The position numbers and the translations under genes were made by a program. Under the pieces are notes generated by a model. The model saw only the letters and a program-made list of their open reading frames with translations, did not search any database and was not told the origin of the DNA. A DNA stretch of 64,000 nt from Galbula dea (lineage: Eukaryota > Chordata > Aves > Piciformes > Galbulidae), in assembly GCA_013399015.1 (NCBI GenBank), contig VWZX01004903.1, positions 249,716 through 313,715 of the forward strand. The letters are read 5' to 3'. Of this stretch, positions 29,768-48,740 are shown one piece after another (within the stretch, counting starts at the first letter, position 1; the number at the start of each line of letters is the position of its first letter).

Positions 29768-30400
29768 CCCTGCTCCTGCCTAGACCGTACACAACTGGAG
29801 ACTAGGGTTGGACACCTTGTTGCACACCTCTCCCTGCCCTGCAGTGGGGTTTGAGTGTTGTGTGGGGGCAGGAGACTGCCAAGGGGACAGTCCCTAACCT
29901 TGTGCGGCAGCTCAGGCTGTCCACCAATACCCCTGCTACACAGCAGTCAGTCTCGTGTCAGGGAGAATGACTGTGTGAAAGAGACAAGGCCACAGCCCTT
30001 GGGTTTGTTGCTCTTTAAGGGTTTGCTCCCAGGTTATTTGCTGATGTCCCATGTGGGGCCATTAGGACACACCCAGGCATTAAGGGCCCTAAATGGCCCC
30101 AGCTGGCCCCTACCCACAGCACCATTTATTTCACCTCCAGTCAAGGCCTCAGCCTGCTTCATAGGTAAGGTTTTCTTATTGTTTGTGTATGGGGTTTTTT
30201 TTTTTTGCCTTGTCTGTTGAAACCATATCTTGTCTATTTGAACCCTACCTGGTTCCTGGGGCTTGTGAGAGTGGTGGGGTGAGCTAATCCTGCCAGCACC
30301 CCTAGGCCCTTCCCTGTTTTGGGGAAAGGGCTGCAGGCCTGTGTCCCTCAGCTGGGGTGGGGCCTGCAGGGCCTGTAGGTTTCTGTGAGTTTGGAGAGCA
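29768..30400. other. GC-richer block of unknown origin
   Basis: Directly after the SINE, about 630 bases are markedly richer in G and C than the surrounding intron, with many CCTGC/GGGGC words. No splice-bounded coding segment or known family was recognised. It could be part of a larger unrecognised repeat or insertion, or a unique compositional island. Confidence 0.35.
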
Positions 30401-30457
30401 AACGTTTCAGATCAATTTCTTGAGATTACACAATGTGTTGTGGTCAGGCAACAATAG

Positions 30458-30488
30458 CTCTGAATAAAACTGTGGCTTTTATTCAGAG
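30458..30488. repeat. Perfect 12-bp inverted repeat with AATAAA on both strands
   Basis: CTCTGAATAAAA (30458-30469), a seven-base loop CTGTGGC, then TTTTATTCAGAG (30477-30488). Each arm carries AATAAA when read on its own strand, so the hairpin offers a poly(A) hexamer in both directions. No transcript end is otherwise supported here. Confidence 0.85.
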
Positions 30489-31969
30489 GTGAAATGAAAC
30501 TTGATAATTAAGAGCATTGTTATTAGAAAAAATCAGAAAACAGCTATAGGTTGTCCTAGAGATGTTACATTTCAATTTGCATTTAACTGCTCTTTTCAGC
30601 TGGATGTGGGAAAAGTCAGAGGGATTAAATAGCTACTTTATACATCACTTTACTAAAAAGTCTATACTGCACTCAGTTAAAGGTGTACTAGGTTTTGGAC
30701 ATTGCTGCTTCCTTCACATTGGCTGTAATAGCGTTCAAAACAAATGTTTATCACTCAGTTATTTCTTGAATTGCACTCAGGTTTAAACTAATTTTTTAAA
30801 TATTATTTCCTTTTAAAACTCACCCTTTCTTGAAGTTGTTGTTTTTGCATATTGGCTTATGGGAAGTAGGGGAATAACCAACTGAATTTTATTTCTAGCA
30901 CATGCAATTTTTCTTTGTTTCCTTTTAGAAGTAGTCTTGTAACTTGAGGTTATGAAATAGAGCAAACCAGGGTAACTTTGATGTATGACAAAAACAAATA
31001 ACTAAGTATATGGTTACGATTTTCTCTAGTGTAAAATGGCATGCTTCCTTGGCAACAGATGGACTACCCTCTTTTAGAAGTTTGAAAATCTACGTGTTAA
31101 TGACCAAAATTTAAGAGATAGGTAGAAAGATACCAAATACATGTTCAAGTGCAGTCTGCCTTTTGATTTTACTCTCTTTACTTGAAACTCCATTTTATAA
31201 TAATTTAAAAATTGGAAATGGAAAAGACTTTAGGTCCTCTACTATGTCCCTGTGCCTATAATAGCTGTATAGTGAGTCCAACCTTTTATGGGTGATCTTA
31301 CAATTTACAGCAAAATATAAAAGCTCTTAGGTTTAGTCCTTTTTCTCCAACAATAAGCCTGATGACTAAATCTTGCAGAAGGCATTTTATTGGTGCTAGT
31401 ACAGGTAATGCTGTTCCTCACTCTCAAAGGCCTTGTTTTGTTCAGGTGTGCTTCTACATGGCTGCTAAGTGGTTATATTCATTACTTCATCAAGCTATGA
31501 ATATTCAGATCTCTGAATCTTTCTTCATAAATCACACTTTCCTCTGCTTTTCTTGTCAATTATCAGCATTTTTCAGCCCTAGAGCTGAGTGAATTATATG
31601 AGCTTTTGACTCCACAGTGCTGTATATACAAAGATGATCATTTCTACAAAGTTATAGAATAACACCCATTTATAGGGCTTCAGCAGGGCTGACAGGATAT
31701 CTGTAAGCAACTTCAGTATGCCTAGGATTTCATCCGTACTGCTACAAGTTAACAGAAGAACATTCTTAAATCTAAACAGCCTTGATACATTTACAGAGGC
31801 AAACTTTTTCTGTAATTGGGAACTGTCCACACAGCAGAAATATCATACAGGTATCATACACAAGAGAGAGATCTCAATTGTACAGGTAACATTCTGGATC
31901 TGAATGAAACAATTTCTCTTCCTGCAGTAATATTTACTGCCTGGTTGTAAGAAATGTCATAATTTGAAG

Positions 31970-32020
31970 GGGGGAAAGGTTTGGTTTGGGTTTGGTTTTC
32001 TTGTGTTTTTTTTTTTTTGT
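31970..32020. repeat. T/G-rich low-complexity tract
   Basis: GGGGGGAAAGG is followed by repeated GTTTGG words and a 12-base T run. It is the reverse-complement form of the A/AACC tracts elsewhere in the window. Confidence 0.6.
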
Positions 32021-33705
32021 GGCAAGAACTTGCAAAAAATTGAGTTCTTAGCAAGTGAAGCTCTGTCATTCTACCATAAAACTGACTTTCTTAAGCAAAA
32101 CCAGGAAATATAGCTGTGATTTTCAAAGCGAACGGAATTGTTTAATTTTTAATGTGCACCATTTCCCTATCATTTGGTAAAAGGATCAAATCCTCACAGC
32201 AGAAAACTACAGTTAAAAATAGAGGTCTGGAAACACAACAGATTATGTTAACATGGCTGAACATTCACTGTTCAGTTTCTTACCCAGTAGAGCAGGTATT
32301 ACTAGAATTCACTTTAATATCACTTTGGATTATCCACAGCATGCAGGCTCTAAAGAGCACTATTTTTTTTTATCTTGCCCTACACCAGAGTGACACACAT
32401 TTTGTAATGCACCCAAGTAATCTTGCTACTGTCACTGCTGACAATTGTCTAACCTAAATTGGAAACCTATACTTTTGAAAGAAAAAAATAAATTGTAATG
32501 TTAAACTTCTGTTTTGTGCAATAAATTCCTCCAACTCAGTTGAACACACAGGTGTGGCTCTTCCCTTCCATCAAGGCTGCAGTGTGTGCTTCAGGCCATG
32601 TGGCAGGAGGGACTGTAGCCATCTAATCCCAGTGTCCATGCTACAACCTGTTATCTTTCTGCTTATCACTAGCATTAGGATGGGCTGGACAGCTTTTGGA
32701 ATTGTTACTTGCTCAGATTTTTTCTAATAAGTAGCAAAATATTGTCATTGTATCATGGCTATTCATGGGAACCTGTGTGAGTTTGCTACAGTGAACTGGT
32801 GACTGCAGGTTCACCCAAGTGAAGTGGCAGTGTTTCAAAAAAACACCTACCTGAAGCATGGTTATTAGTCTCAGCATGGTGCTGAATATTGGGTGTTTAG
32901 ATGAAAAAACTACTAAATCCAGAGTGCCTGAACTCAGTCCCCTGCTATCAGAGGTGATAACACCATATGGCAAAGTGAAACTAAAGTATCCAGCTTCGAC
33001 ATGTAAAGTGTGCAGGAAAATGTACTTTTTCTTCTTACCCCTACAAAAAAGTGCCAGAGGCTTAGCACTGACCAAAACGTTTAAAGAGGCTGCAAAATAA
33101 CATGCCCACATGTTGAAATACAGCATTTAGTCACACCCTTTTTTTCAAAGGAGAGTCAGAAGATCATGACGTTAATGTCTGACAAAGTATTCTCCTGCAA
33201 GGTTCAGCTATGTTGCAGGTATAATCATTTATTAAACCCTGGTTTCTCTTCTGAGGCTTCTTTCTATAGAAATGATTTTACTATTTGTGAAATTATACTG
33301 ATGATTCTAAAGCAAAGAATTATTTGGTTGTGTATGAGAAATACCTTTCCCTTTTCCCAACATTTTGAAATATGTGAGAAATATTTTTTCATATCCAGAT
33401 ACACTTTAGACAGACTAAAAATTGACAGCTCCACATGACAACATAATATCCAGTCTGAGTACTGATATCAGCGGAAATCCTGCACCTCAGTTTCTGGCAG
33501 CTTCCCTGATTGAAAGAACATTGCAGAAGTTTTATTTCATCAGCTATGTTAGTTACACTTCCTGTCCTGATAAATGCATACTACAAAGTCCAAAAGCACT
33601 TCAAGTTATCAAATAGTCTTTGATTACTTAAGTCTAAATAATATACCAGCCTTTCGTCACCCTGAAGAAGAACTTTTAAGGTACTCCTTTATCTTTATTT
33701 TTTAT

Positions 33706-33743
33706 CAAAAAAAAACCAAACAGCCAAACAAAAAATCCCAACC
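33706..33743. repeat. A-rich/AACC low-complexity tract
   Basis: A nine-base A run continues as CCAAACAGCCAAACAAAAAA and CCCAACCC. It closely resembles the tract at 4172-4210, including the CAGCCAAAC or CCAGCCAAAC core. Confidence 0.6.
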
Positions 33744-34632
33744 CTTACTTTTTCCTATTCACTGTTAAATCAGTTTAATAATTGGATTCCTGTACTGTAA
33801 TTCCTTATTTTCTATGCACTTCTTGGTAACTAATTATGCTGACTGAACTCTGAAATTAAAGCTGATGTATTATTATGTTACTTTATCTATATAAACACAT
33901 TTTACAGGAAAAAATAAGAGACTCAGGAGTTCTGTTAATCCTATTCACAGTAACTTTGCACTGCTTTAAGAAATAATTTGAAACTCTGCTAACACAGTTG
34001 TGCTTATGGGAAATATGGAATAAGAAACTAGACCTCTGTTAGCTGCCAAAACGTCTGTGTTGCCATGTACAGTTGAAATTCCATAAAGGCCTTTTGAGAT
34101 GTGTGGTTAAACCATTGTTTCTTTGAAGGCCACATTTGCAGCTAGTGTAATCATGGACAACTTTATAATTACAGCAAGAAAACTGTCCTAGAATGAATAC
34201 TGTTTGACATCGGTGAATGGCCTAAATTTGCAAAGTTGGTGAATAGTTCTAGGATGAGCTTCTTTAACATGAAGTACACTGGCTCTCCCTGCAATCATTC
34301 ACTAAATGGGTTTGTGCTTACATGGTACTTTGACCTATGAAATCCTCACTAAAATAGCCAAATAAGTAAAGGCAATATTTTTTTGTGATTCCCAAGTCCT
34401 TTTGGTGTCCTTTTTTGTAACTATCAACATTTAATTATTTTTTTAAATCCTCAGTCAGGAGAAAATGTCTTGAGGACTGTTCTACAGTTCTTCCTATCCC
34501 AGGCAGAGATTGCTTTCTTTTATGGGTTCAGGAATACCTAGGTTTGGAAGTAGTTATTGAGTTTTCCCTGATGCAGGCTGATGAGGAAAGACCAGTCCAG
34601 AGGAACTGTCTGCATCCTTTGTTAGGGCCAGG

Positions 34633-34645
34633 TGACCTTTGGACT
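34633..34645 (-). promoter_or_regulatory. HNF4-type DR1 motif
   Basis: TGACCTTTGGACT on the plus strand is AGTCCAAAGGTCA on the minus strand: two half-sites, AGTCCA and AGGTCA, spaced by one base. This is a near-ideal HNF4A/DR1 element. It sits 2.3 kb downstream of exon 5 in the intron. HNF4A acts in the same liver and gut network as LRH-1, so use is plausible but unproved. Confidence 0.4.
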
Positions 34646-36826
34646 CTAGAAACTCTTGCAATATTTTCTTTTTAGCTTTGTACAAAGACCTTTCACCTGA
34701 CTAAGACAGCTGGCCACAAATCTAGCATCCCCAGGGAATTCCTGAGTTTTCTTAGCTGAGGATAAGATGGATATATCTTACTTTTGTATTTACTGAGCTT
34801 TCAACAACTCCAGAATAGCAAACAAGGGCCTTCTTTACTATTACTGTTAGTATCATCATGAGTCTATGGGGAGGTTATCTCTGTATTCTTATTTCATCTG
34901 TGTATGAAGTACTATACAGAAAAATTTCTCATTTAGAATAAGCAAGTAATGTGTGATGTCAAACACCAGAATTTCTGATGTAATTACTAATTACAAAGTA
35001 TTTTGACTTCACAAGGCAGATAGATATGTTTGAGATTTCTGCAAGTGCTAAATTCAAAGTTACTGGATTGCAACTGGCTGCTCTGGATTTTTCTCTGGTG
35101 TTATTACTAATCCTGACTAGTTTGCTTCATTAATATTTCCATTAATTTCTGGTATCCAAGATGAAGATGGGAGGATTTGCTCCTTAGCAAGTATGGGCAT
35201 TAGACTTAAATTCCACACTTAAATTCATATATAGGTTAAATTCTGTAAAATGCAGTACACACTGAGGGTAGTTCTACCCAGTCAACATTTTACCTTTATC
35301 ATGCTTGCATGTATAACGCATTCCAAAAGAGATGCTGACAATACACTGAAGAGTATCTAGTTCTCCAGGTCTCAGTGATTTTTAACATGGTTACTCCAGA
35401 TTAAAGTAATCCTCAGTGTATGGGTAGAAAGATATGGTCCCTGATGTTTAGGATTTAACTTAATGAAAAGGTAACATGTTTGCAATTTGAATTTTTAAAT
35501 TATTTTAAATGGGTAGCATGGCTTATGGCTTACTATAAAATTGAAAACAACTTAGCAAAGAAAGATATGACAGTCTTTTCTTCTCTTTAATCCATTTTCT
35601 TTTGCACCTCTAGGTAAATTTTGCCCCTTCTTACTCTTTATATAGGCTTGAGTTTTTAATGGTTCCTGCAACTTTTCTCATGAAAAGCTGCAGAGAAGCT
35701 GAAGTTGTATATACAACATACACAGCTTGCTTTTCTTGTAATCAGGCTTTATTTCGTGTGTCTGCATCATTATGGTTATGACAGAATTACTGTTGAGGCA
35801 AGCATCCTGACTACAGCTTTTGAACGGGACCTCCCTTTTGTGCTCTTGGTTAATGTAGATTCAATTCTCAGTGAACTTCTACAGTAATTAGTGTATTTGG
35901 AAATTGTGTTTTCCCTTAGCTTGACAGCAGTCAGCAAGAAATTACCAGTGGTCGCAAAACTTTACAGATTTCAGCAGGAAATAGTTGTGGCAAAAACATC
36001 TCTGTGTAGCAGGCAGAGATTCAGTAACTAGTAATATAATTGGGAAATTCAGATGTGATTTGAGTTCACCATTTTGAGTTTGCTTTGAGATTCTATTCAT
36101 TCCAGAGCTAATTTCTGTATCAAGAGAGCGGTTAAAATCTGTAGTTTATCTCTATTTTCTGATTTCAAATTTCTGACATAAAATTTCAGACCTGACCCCA
36201 GCAGACCACAAAATTGCCTTAACAAACAGTCTGAGAAATGTAAATGAGGGAACTTCTGGCCACCAGAGAGCTGTGTGTGAGGACTTACTGGGTGCTCCAA
36301 CAAAATGAAAAGCCTAAAGGTCATTGTAGCCAGCCTAGATTAAAGAAATCCCCCATGTATCAGTGATAATGAGAAACAAAAGGAGTCCTTAAGATACCTT
36401 CCTTCTCCTTGCTTTCTGTTCTGTGTATACCCTCCTTAGGATTCAGTCCTCATGGTTAACTACACACATGAGAATGCACAAAATAATTTCCCAGTAAGAA
36501 AGTGGCTATTCCAAATATGGAGTTACAGAGGTGGACATAACTGGCATTTCCCCATATGTTATATGAGGTAATAAAAACATAAATGAATGTAAAATGGTGT
36601 AGCAGACATGCTTACAACTCCAAATACAAGCCAGACAGTGAGCAATACTTAGAGGGAAGGAGTAAAATTTATGCAGGGCCCTATGGAGATTAGTAACAGT
36701 TGTGATAAATAGTAAAGTACAAAAGAGCTGAACTGAAACTTGAATATCTTTGCTGCAGCTAATAATAGGCTCAGGTTGAAGACAACTACAAGTTTCCTCT
36801 CACAATAGTCTACAGACGTCAAGCTA

Positions 36827-40259
<3,433 letters not shown>

Positions 40260-40401
40260 CTTCCAATTTCATCCCAACACTTAGACACTTTTGGAATCGA
40301 CAATAAGGGCATCGTTTTCTCTGTGTTTTGTCAATCTGGCAGTTCTGATTTTCTATACATGTGTACCTTTTGTTATTCTGGACTGTGCGCTTAAAGAATC
40401 C
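40260..40401 (-). CDS. NR5A2: NR5A2 exon 4: second zinc finger (residues 108-154)
   Basis: 142 bases: 47 codons from [15 protein letters not shown] to SVGMKLE, plus one base of the split Ala155. It completes the P-box (CESCKGFF) begun in exon 3 and supplies the second C4 zinc finger with cysteines C122, C128, C138 and C141, then the [11 protein letters not shown] helix end. The P-box residues set half-site choice (AGGTCA class). Acceptor is tctgtcatacag and donor GAAG/GTAAGA. Length, phase and residues match the NR5A family exactly, with no substitution in the metal ligands. The upstream in-frame ATG near 40446 lies in the intron and is not a real start. Confidence 0.98.
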
Positions 40402-44187
<3,786 letters not shown>

Positions 44188-44325
44188 CTTGCATGTTTTC
44201 CGGCATGTGCCCCTGTTCCCCATTCGACCGGGCGAGTCCCAGGGCCTCCGTCTCCACTTTGGGCAGCATGACAAGGCGGCTGCGGGTCGGGCTGGGGGGT
44301 CCGTGTCTGTCCGCGACACCAGCAC
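44188..44325 (-). CDS. NR5A2: NR5A2 exon 2: N-terminal A/B region cassette (residues 22-67)
   Basis: 138 bases giving GAGVADRHGPPSPTRSRLVM, then LPKVETEALGLARSNGEQGH and MPENMQ. The exon matches the 46-residue insert that separates the long (541) and short (495) human isoforms, with the same length. It starts after ccgtgtccag and ends AAG/GTAAGG; both ends are phase 1, so skipping keeps the frame (exon 1 G + exon 3 TG = Val). The first 19 residues differ most from the human version; the part from MLPKVETEALGLAR on is nearly unchanged. It lies inside the CpG island. An in-frame ATG (Met41) at 44267-44269 corresponds to the start used in the shorter chicken protein record as I recall it. Confidence 0.95.
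44267..44269 (-). other. NR5A2: Alternative start codon Met41 of NR5A2
   Basis: In-frame ATG in exon 2 with context CTTGTCATGC: pyrimidine at +4 and G at -3, a moderate initiation context. Transcripts starting in the CpG island would reach it without exon 1. The peptide from here begins MLPKVETEALG. Confidence 0.6.
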
Positions 44326-44378
44326 CTGGACACGGCAGCACAGATTTAGCAGGAGCAAGGGGCGCTCGGCCGCCGCTG

Positions 44379-44412
<34 letters not shown>

Positions 44413-44428
44413 CTCTTCCCTCTCTCTG
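44379..44428. repeat. (TCC)n polypyrimidine / (GGA)n polypurine tract
   Basis: About 50 bases of almost pure TCC/TCT repeats on the plus strand, so GGA/AGA on the NR5A2 sense strand, ending 54 bases upstream of the exon 2 acceptor. Such tracts can form triplex or G-quadruplex-like structure and are common in CpG-island promoters. Confidence 0.9.
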
Positions 44429-47294
44429 CTCCACGCCAGCCCTTGCCCTGCTGCAGCGGGAGCACCGAGCGGCCCCGGCCGCCGGGAAGCGCCGCCGGGT
44501 GCCCGCGGCTGGGGAAGCCGCGAAGCGGTAGTCGGGTTGCAGGCGGCGAGGGCGGAGAGGAGAGGAGGAGGAGGAAGATCGGGGAGTGACGAGGGGGAAG
44601 GAGGAACCCCGGGAGCCCGCAGCAGCTCTGCCCGGGGCTCAGCGCGGCCGCAGCCCGGCGCCCCGATCCATGCGGAGCGGCACAGTGCACAGGAGCGCTC
44701 TGCCGCCCCTGGTGCTGCTGGACAGGGTTCCCACCCCCGTCCCCCTCCTCCCTTCCTCCCTCCTCCTCCTCCGCCCCCTCTTCCCCCCGCCACAAGTGCG
44801 GAGATGTCGAGTCGGGACCTCTAGCCCAGGGCCCGCGGGGAGGCGCTCCCGGAACCCGGGGGCTGCAGGGCCCGGTGGGCTCCGGCGAAGGGGGGGCCCG
44901 ATACCGCCCTTGCAGCCAATAAGGTGGGATGATCAACACCCCCAGCACATACACACGCACCACTCATGCAGGAGCGCACACACTTGCCCTGGGTGCTCAC
45001 CCCCTGCCCAGTTGTTAAACCGTGCTGCGGAGTGCGGGCCTGAGCTGCAGTCACCCCTCCCGCCCCAGCGGAGCCCGACGGGCCACCGGCCCCACCGATC
45101 CGGGCTGCGTCTGTTCTTCCTCCCGCGGTGTGCCTCCTTGCCGGCGGGCAGCTCTGCCCCAGGAGCCTTGGGGTGGGCAGGGGAATCCCCCCGTTCGGCT
45201 AGCTGCTGTTGCGGGATTCCAACCCTCGCCTTTGCTGGGTAGGCAGCGGAACCCCCTGCGCTTGGAGAACCCCAGCTCTTGTGTCCATGTTGCCGCCACG
45301 CAACCCTAGAGCCTGAGAAAAGCAGGCGGGAGCAGCGCTAGAGCTCGCTGTACCTATTCTGGCTCTTTGGGTCTCCCTCTCCTAAACTTCTTGCGAAATC
45401 TGTCGGTGCCACTTGCATCGTTTGCACAAAAGCAAATACCCTCGCAGAGCCGTCGCTTGAGCAAGAGCCTCCCTTCCCCGGCTCACGGTGCAGTGAGAGG
45501 CACTCGTTTCCAAGTTGCCCCAAAGAACTCGTTTCTCGCAAGCGGGTGTCTGAGCGGCGAGAGCTGGGCGGCCCCGCGGCGCGGCGGGGGATACGGGGGA
45601 CGACGGGCTGCGAACCGCCCGGTGAGCCGGGCCGGGGGTCTGCCCAACCCTGCTGCCCTTCCCGCCCCTCCCGAGCCAGGACCGTCCGGGGGGTTCCGTG
45701 CGGCTCCCGCTGCGGCGGGTGGTGTTAGCTATGTGGGATGACCGATATTTGCACCTTTGAAAGCATCCGAGCCCCTCGTCCGAGCGCTCGGCTGCCCGTA
45801 CTGCTCTGACTCCGTTGTGTATATTAAGAGCTGAAAATATTTGGCGGTGAAAATTGCTTCCGAATGAAAGTGAGGCGCGGAATTGTCCCCGGTGCAGGGT
45901 ATAGCATTTCCCATCGGCTGGGAGAGAGTTTGTGAAATCTGACCCTTGTAACTTATTAAATAGTTGTGACAGTCGCAAGGTGACCAGCGGTGGTCAAGTC
46001 TCCATGTGCAGAGAGCAGACTCGGCTATGCTTCTTCCTAGACAGTTTAAACTTTTCGCGTTTGGTAACTAGAAGATACCTTTGCAAATTCAGCTCAAGTC
46101 CCGACCCAACCCAACACCAGCACCACTGGAGTAGGAATATCTCTTTCATTCCCTCTATGTGCACGGTTTAACAGTTTGGGGATGGACCCAGTGCGCGGAC
46201 CTCTCGGGCTCCTTCCATTCTCACCTTTACCCCGTTCCCCTTCGGGCAGGGGGGCGAGCAGACGAACTCCTGATTTATATGAACACGTTATTTTTCAAGT
46301 TACAATTTCACAGTTTAGCAGTTCGACGGCGACTAAGCTTTTGCGCAGCAACATGGGCGAGCTTCGGGAGCGGCTAAGACGGCTAGGGCGGAGTGGCTCA
46401 ACACCGTCCCAGGGGAAAGCCTAGGCGAGAAGTACCTCTGGCTGAGACCCCGTCTCGGCCCTTAGGAAGTTGTTTCCATATACTTTAATTAACAAAAAAG
46501 CCCTCTCACAGTCATCGCCGTATAGCATCGCCCTTAGCTGAGCCCAGGCGACTCAGCATTAGTGGTGGTCGCTGCGCTGCGGCGGCTACTCTCCCCTCCC
46601 CCGGACGCCTGCCGGGAGGGGCTGCGGGCGACGTGTTGGGGGCCTCCTCCGCGGCGTGGCGGGGCCGCGGCCCTGTGGCCTTGTGATACTGCAGTAGGGC
46701 AGCGTCACCCTGCTGCTGGCCCGACCGGTGGACAGAGGACCCCTGGGGCAGCTCGCAGAGGAGCTTCGACTTCTCGCAGCGCTTCACCCCAGGAGCAGCA
46801 TTGTCAGAGCACAGCTACGGCTGCATTCATAGCAGACAGTGGGAAGTTCGGCAGGACACCACTGGACCTGGGTCCCGCAGCCTACTGGGCTCCGTCGGTC
46901 CCTTCCTTCGCGCTCGCCGCCGGGTGGGTCATGCCGCTTGGCGACGCCTAGCCGGAGCTCTCTGTGCCACCGCTGCCGTTATTGCTGCTCCGGGAAAGGC
47001 ACGCACGGTCTAGGCGAGAGCCAGGGAAGCAAACCCCTGCCCGAAGAGGGCAGGCGAAACTGTCCCGAACGCAGCCGGGGCCAGGCGGGCTGCGGGACCC
47101 ACAGGCAGCCCGACTGGGATAGCCGTCTGTCCCCACCGGCCCCGACCAATAGTCGGGCACGGCCCTAGCACCGGTCTCCGGGCTCTTCGTTCTTACACGT
47201 GGGTTTAATGGCATTCCACCGGGGATGGGTTTAGAGCGAGTTCAAACTGTAGATCGCAAAGCTTCTCCGCGAGCTATAGCCATGGATGAAAATA

Positions 47295-47332
47295 CTTTGG
47301 AGTGGATATTATACATCCACATTTCTCCGAAG
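47295..47332. repeat. Imperfect hairpin just outside the CpG island
   Basis: Outer arms CTTTGGAG (47295-47302) and CTCCGAAG (47325-47332) pair with one wobble; inner arms TGGAT (47303-47307) and ATCCA (47315-47319) pair perfectly around a seven-base loop, with a five-base bulge on one side. Confidence 0.6.
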
Positions 47333-48325
47333 TAACAGTTTAGGGCAGCACATATTATAAATGATACCTGGTCCCTTGTGGCTACACTTAATTTAACATG
47401 GAGTTCTAGCTCTCATGATTGCCTTGAGCAACCTTAATTACCCTTTCTTCTAATCTCTTCTCTATTCCGTACTAAGTTCTCCAAACTTTTTTTTAATGTG
47501 ATTTCTCTCCTGAGTTTGCCTGCCTTCTTCTGACTTTGCCTGAAGGTCTTGATTGACGCGCGTAATTATAATTATAAAAGATGATGGCTCGGGGAGCCTC
47601 CAGTAGCCTTGATTAGTACGAGGATCAAGACCTGGAATATTTTATACTCCCCCATTTAAATGTATGTACATCTACATCAGAAAAACACAGTCTAATTTTA
47701 AATAATCTGAAGCTTCTTCCACCTCTTTGTTCTCAGGGCAGAGTGTGTGTGTCATGGTATTTCAAGGAAAGCTCCAATTTCTTACAGGTTCAAAGAGGAC
47801 ACAGAACCTGGGAAAATTTCAAAGCCTTTTACCCCAGGCAGGGACATTTCCAATTTTGAGGGTGTGCTCAATGAAGGAGAAACAGCACACTTACATCTAG
47901 CTTTGTGTCGGAAAATGTCCCGGAAAAGGTTTGATTTATCTTTCCAGCAAACTAGTGAAAGAAAACTTTTTTAAGGGAATGTTGAAGACAAACTTTGCAG
48001 AAGCAAATAAAATAAATAAATAAAGGGAGGACCAAAACTGGGAAGTCCAAACCCGATCAAAAGGACTTCAGAGGGAAGTATTTCAGGAGAGAAATCCACA
48101 TCCTGTCCCCCCTTCCTCTCTCGCCGAGCAATCCCGCTTGCCGGCAGCCCAGCGCCGCCCTGAGCAGGCATTGACTGAAACCAGTGGTTTCAGCTGCGAG
48201 GGGCGGTAGTCACAGTGACACAGTCACGGGCACAGGCTGACACAGCCCCAGGAAATGTCCCGGAGGAGGCAGAGTGCGGCAGGCACAGCACCCCTCTGCA
48301 GCTGCTAAAGTTTATAACTTCTCTC

Positions 48326-48385
48326 TTCTCTTCTCTTCTCTTCTCTTCTCTTCTCTTCTCTTCTCTTCTCTTCTCTTCTCTTCTC
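48326..48385. repeat. (TTCTC)12 pentanucleotide microsatellite
   Basis: Twelve uninterrupted TTCTC units, flanked by further C/T-only sequence from 48319 to about 48400. The sense strand of NR5A2 reads GAGAA repeats. Uninterrupted repeats of this length are usually length-polymorphic. Confidence 0.97.
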
Positions 48386-48624
48386 TTCTTTCTTTTTTTC
48401 CTATCATTTCATGTCTTCTCCCCTCCGCTTCTGTCATAAAGAGATCATCCCTACAGTACGAAGGGGAGAGTACCTCGGAACGTTCCAAATTCCTTAGCCA
48501 ACGGGCTCATCTCATCACTTCACGGAGGAAATATTGCTTTAAATTCCTAGTGATTCATTTGAGCAGAGGTTGTTAGTGCCTCCAACTCAGGCTGTAGAAA
48601 GTGAATTGTCCCCTCTAGAGAACT

Positions 48625-48740
48625 GAAAAAAACCCTCACCAACCAAAAAACAAAAAACCCAAACCAACTCCGCAAAAAACCCTAACACAATATGGTGGGA
48701 TTTTTGTTGTTGTTGTTGTGGGGTTGGGGCTTTTTTTGGT
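48625..48740. repeat. Strand-asymmetric A/C then T/G low-complexity tract
   Basis: A/C-only-like sequence (CCAACCAAAAAACAAAAAACC and similar) switches at about 48692 to T/G-rich sequence (TTGTTGTTGTTGTTG, GGGGTTGGGGC, T7). The two halves are partly complementary, so the tract could fold as a long imperfect hairpin. Confidence 0.7.

Noticed and set aside
31200..31270. Possible decayed CR1 3' piece (GAAAAGACTTTAGGTCC)
   Set aside because: Only a short, weak resemblance to a CR1-like word; not enough to call.
48319..48400. CRISPR-like array
   Set aside because: The repetition is a simple TTCTC microsatellite with no spacers, in a vertebrate intron.
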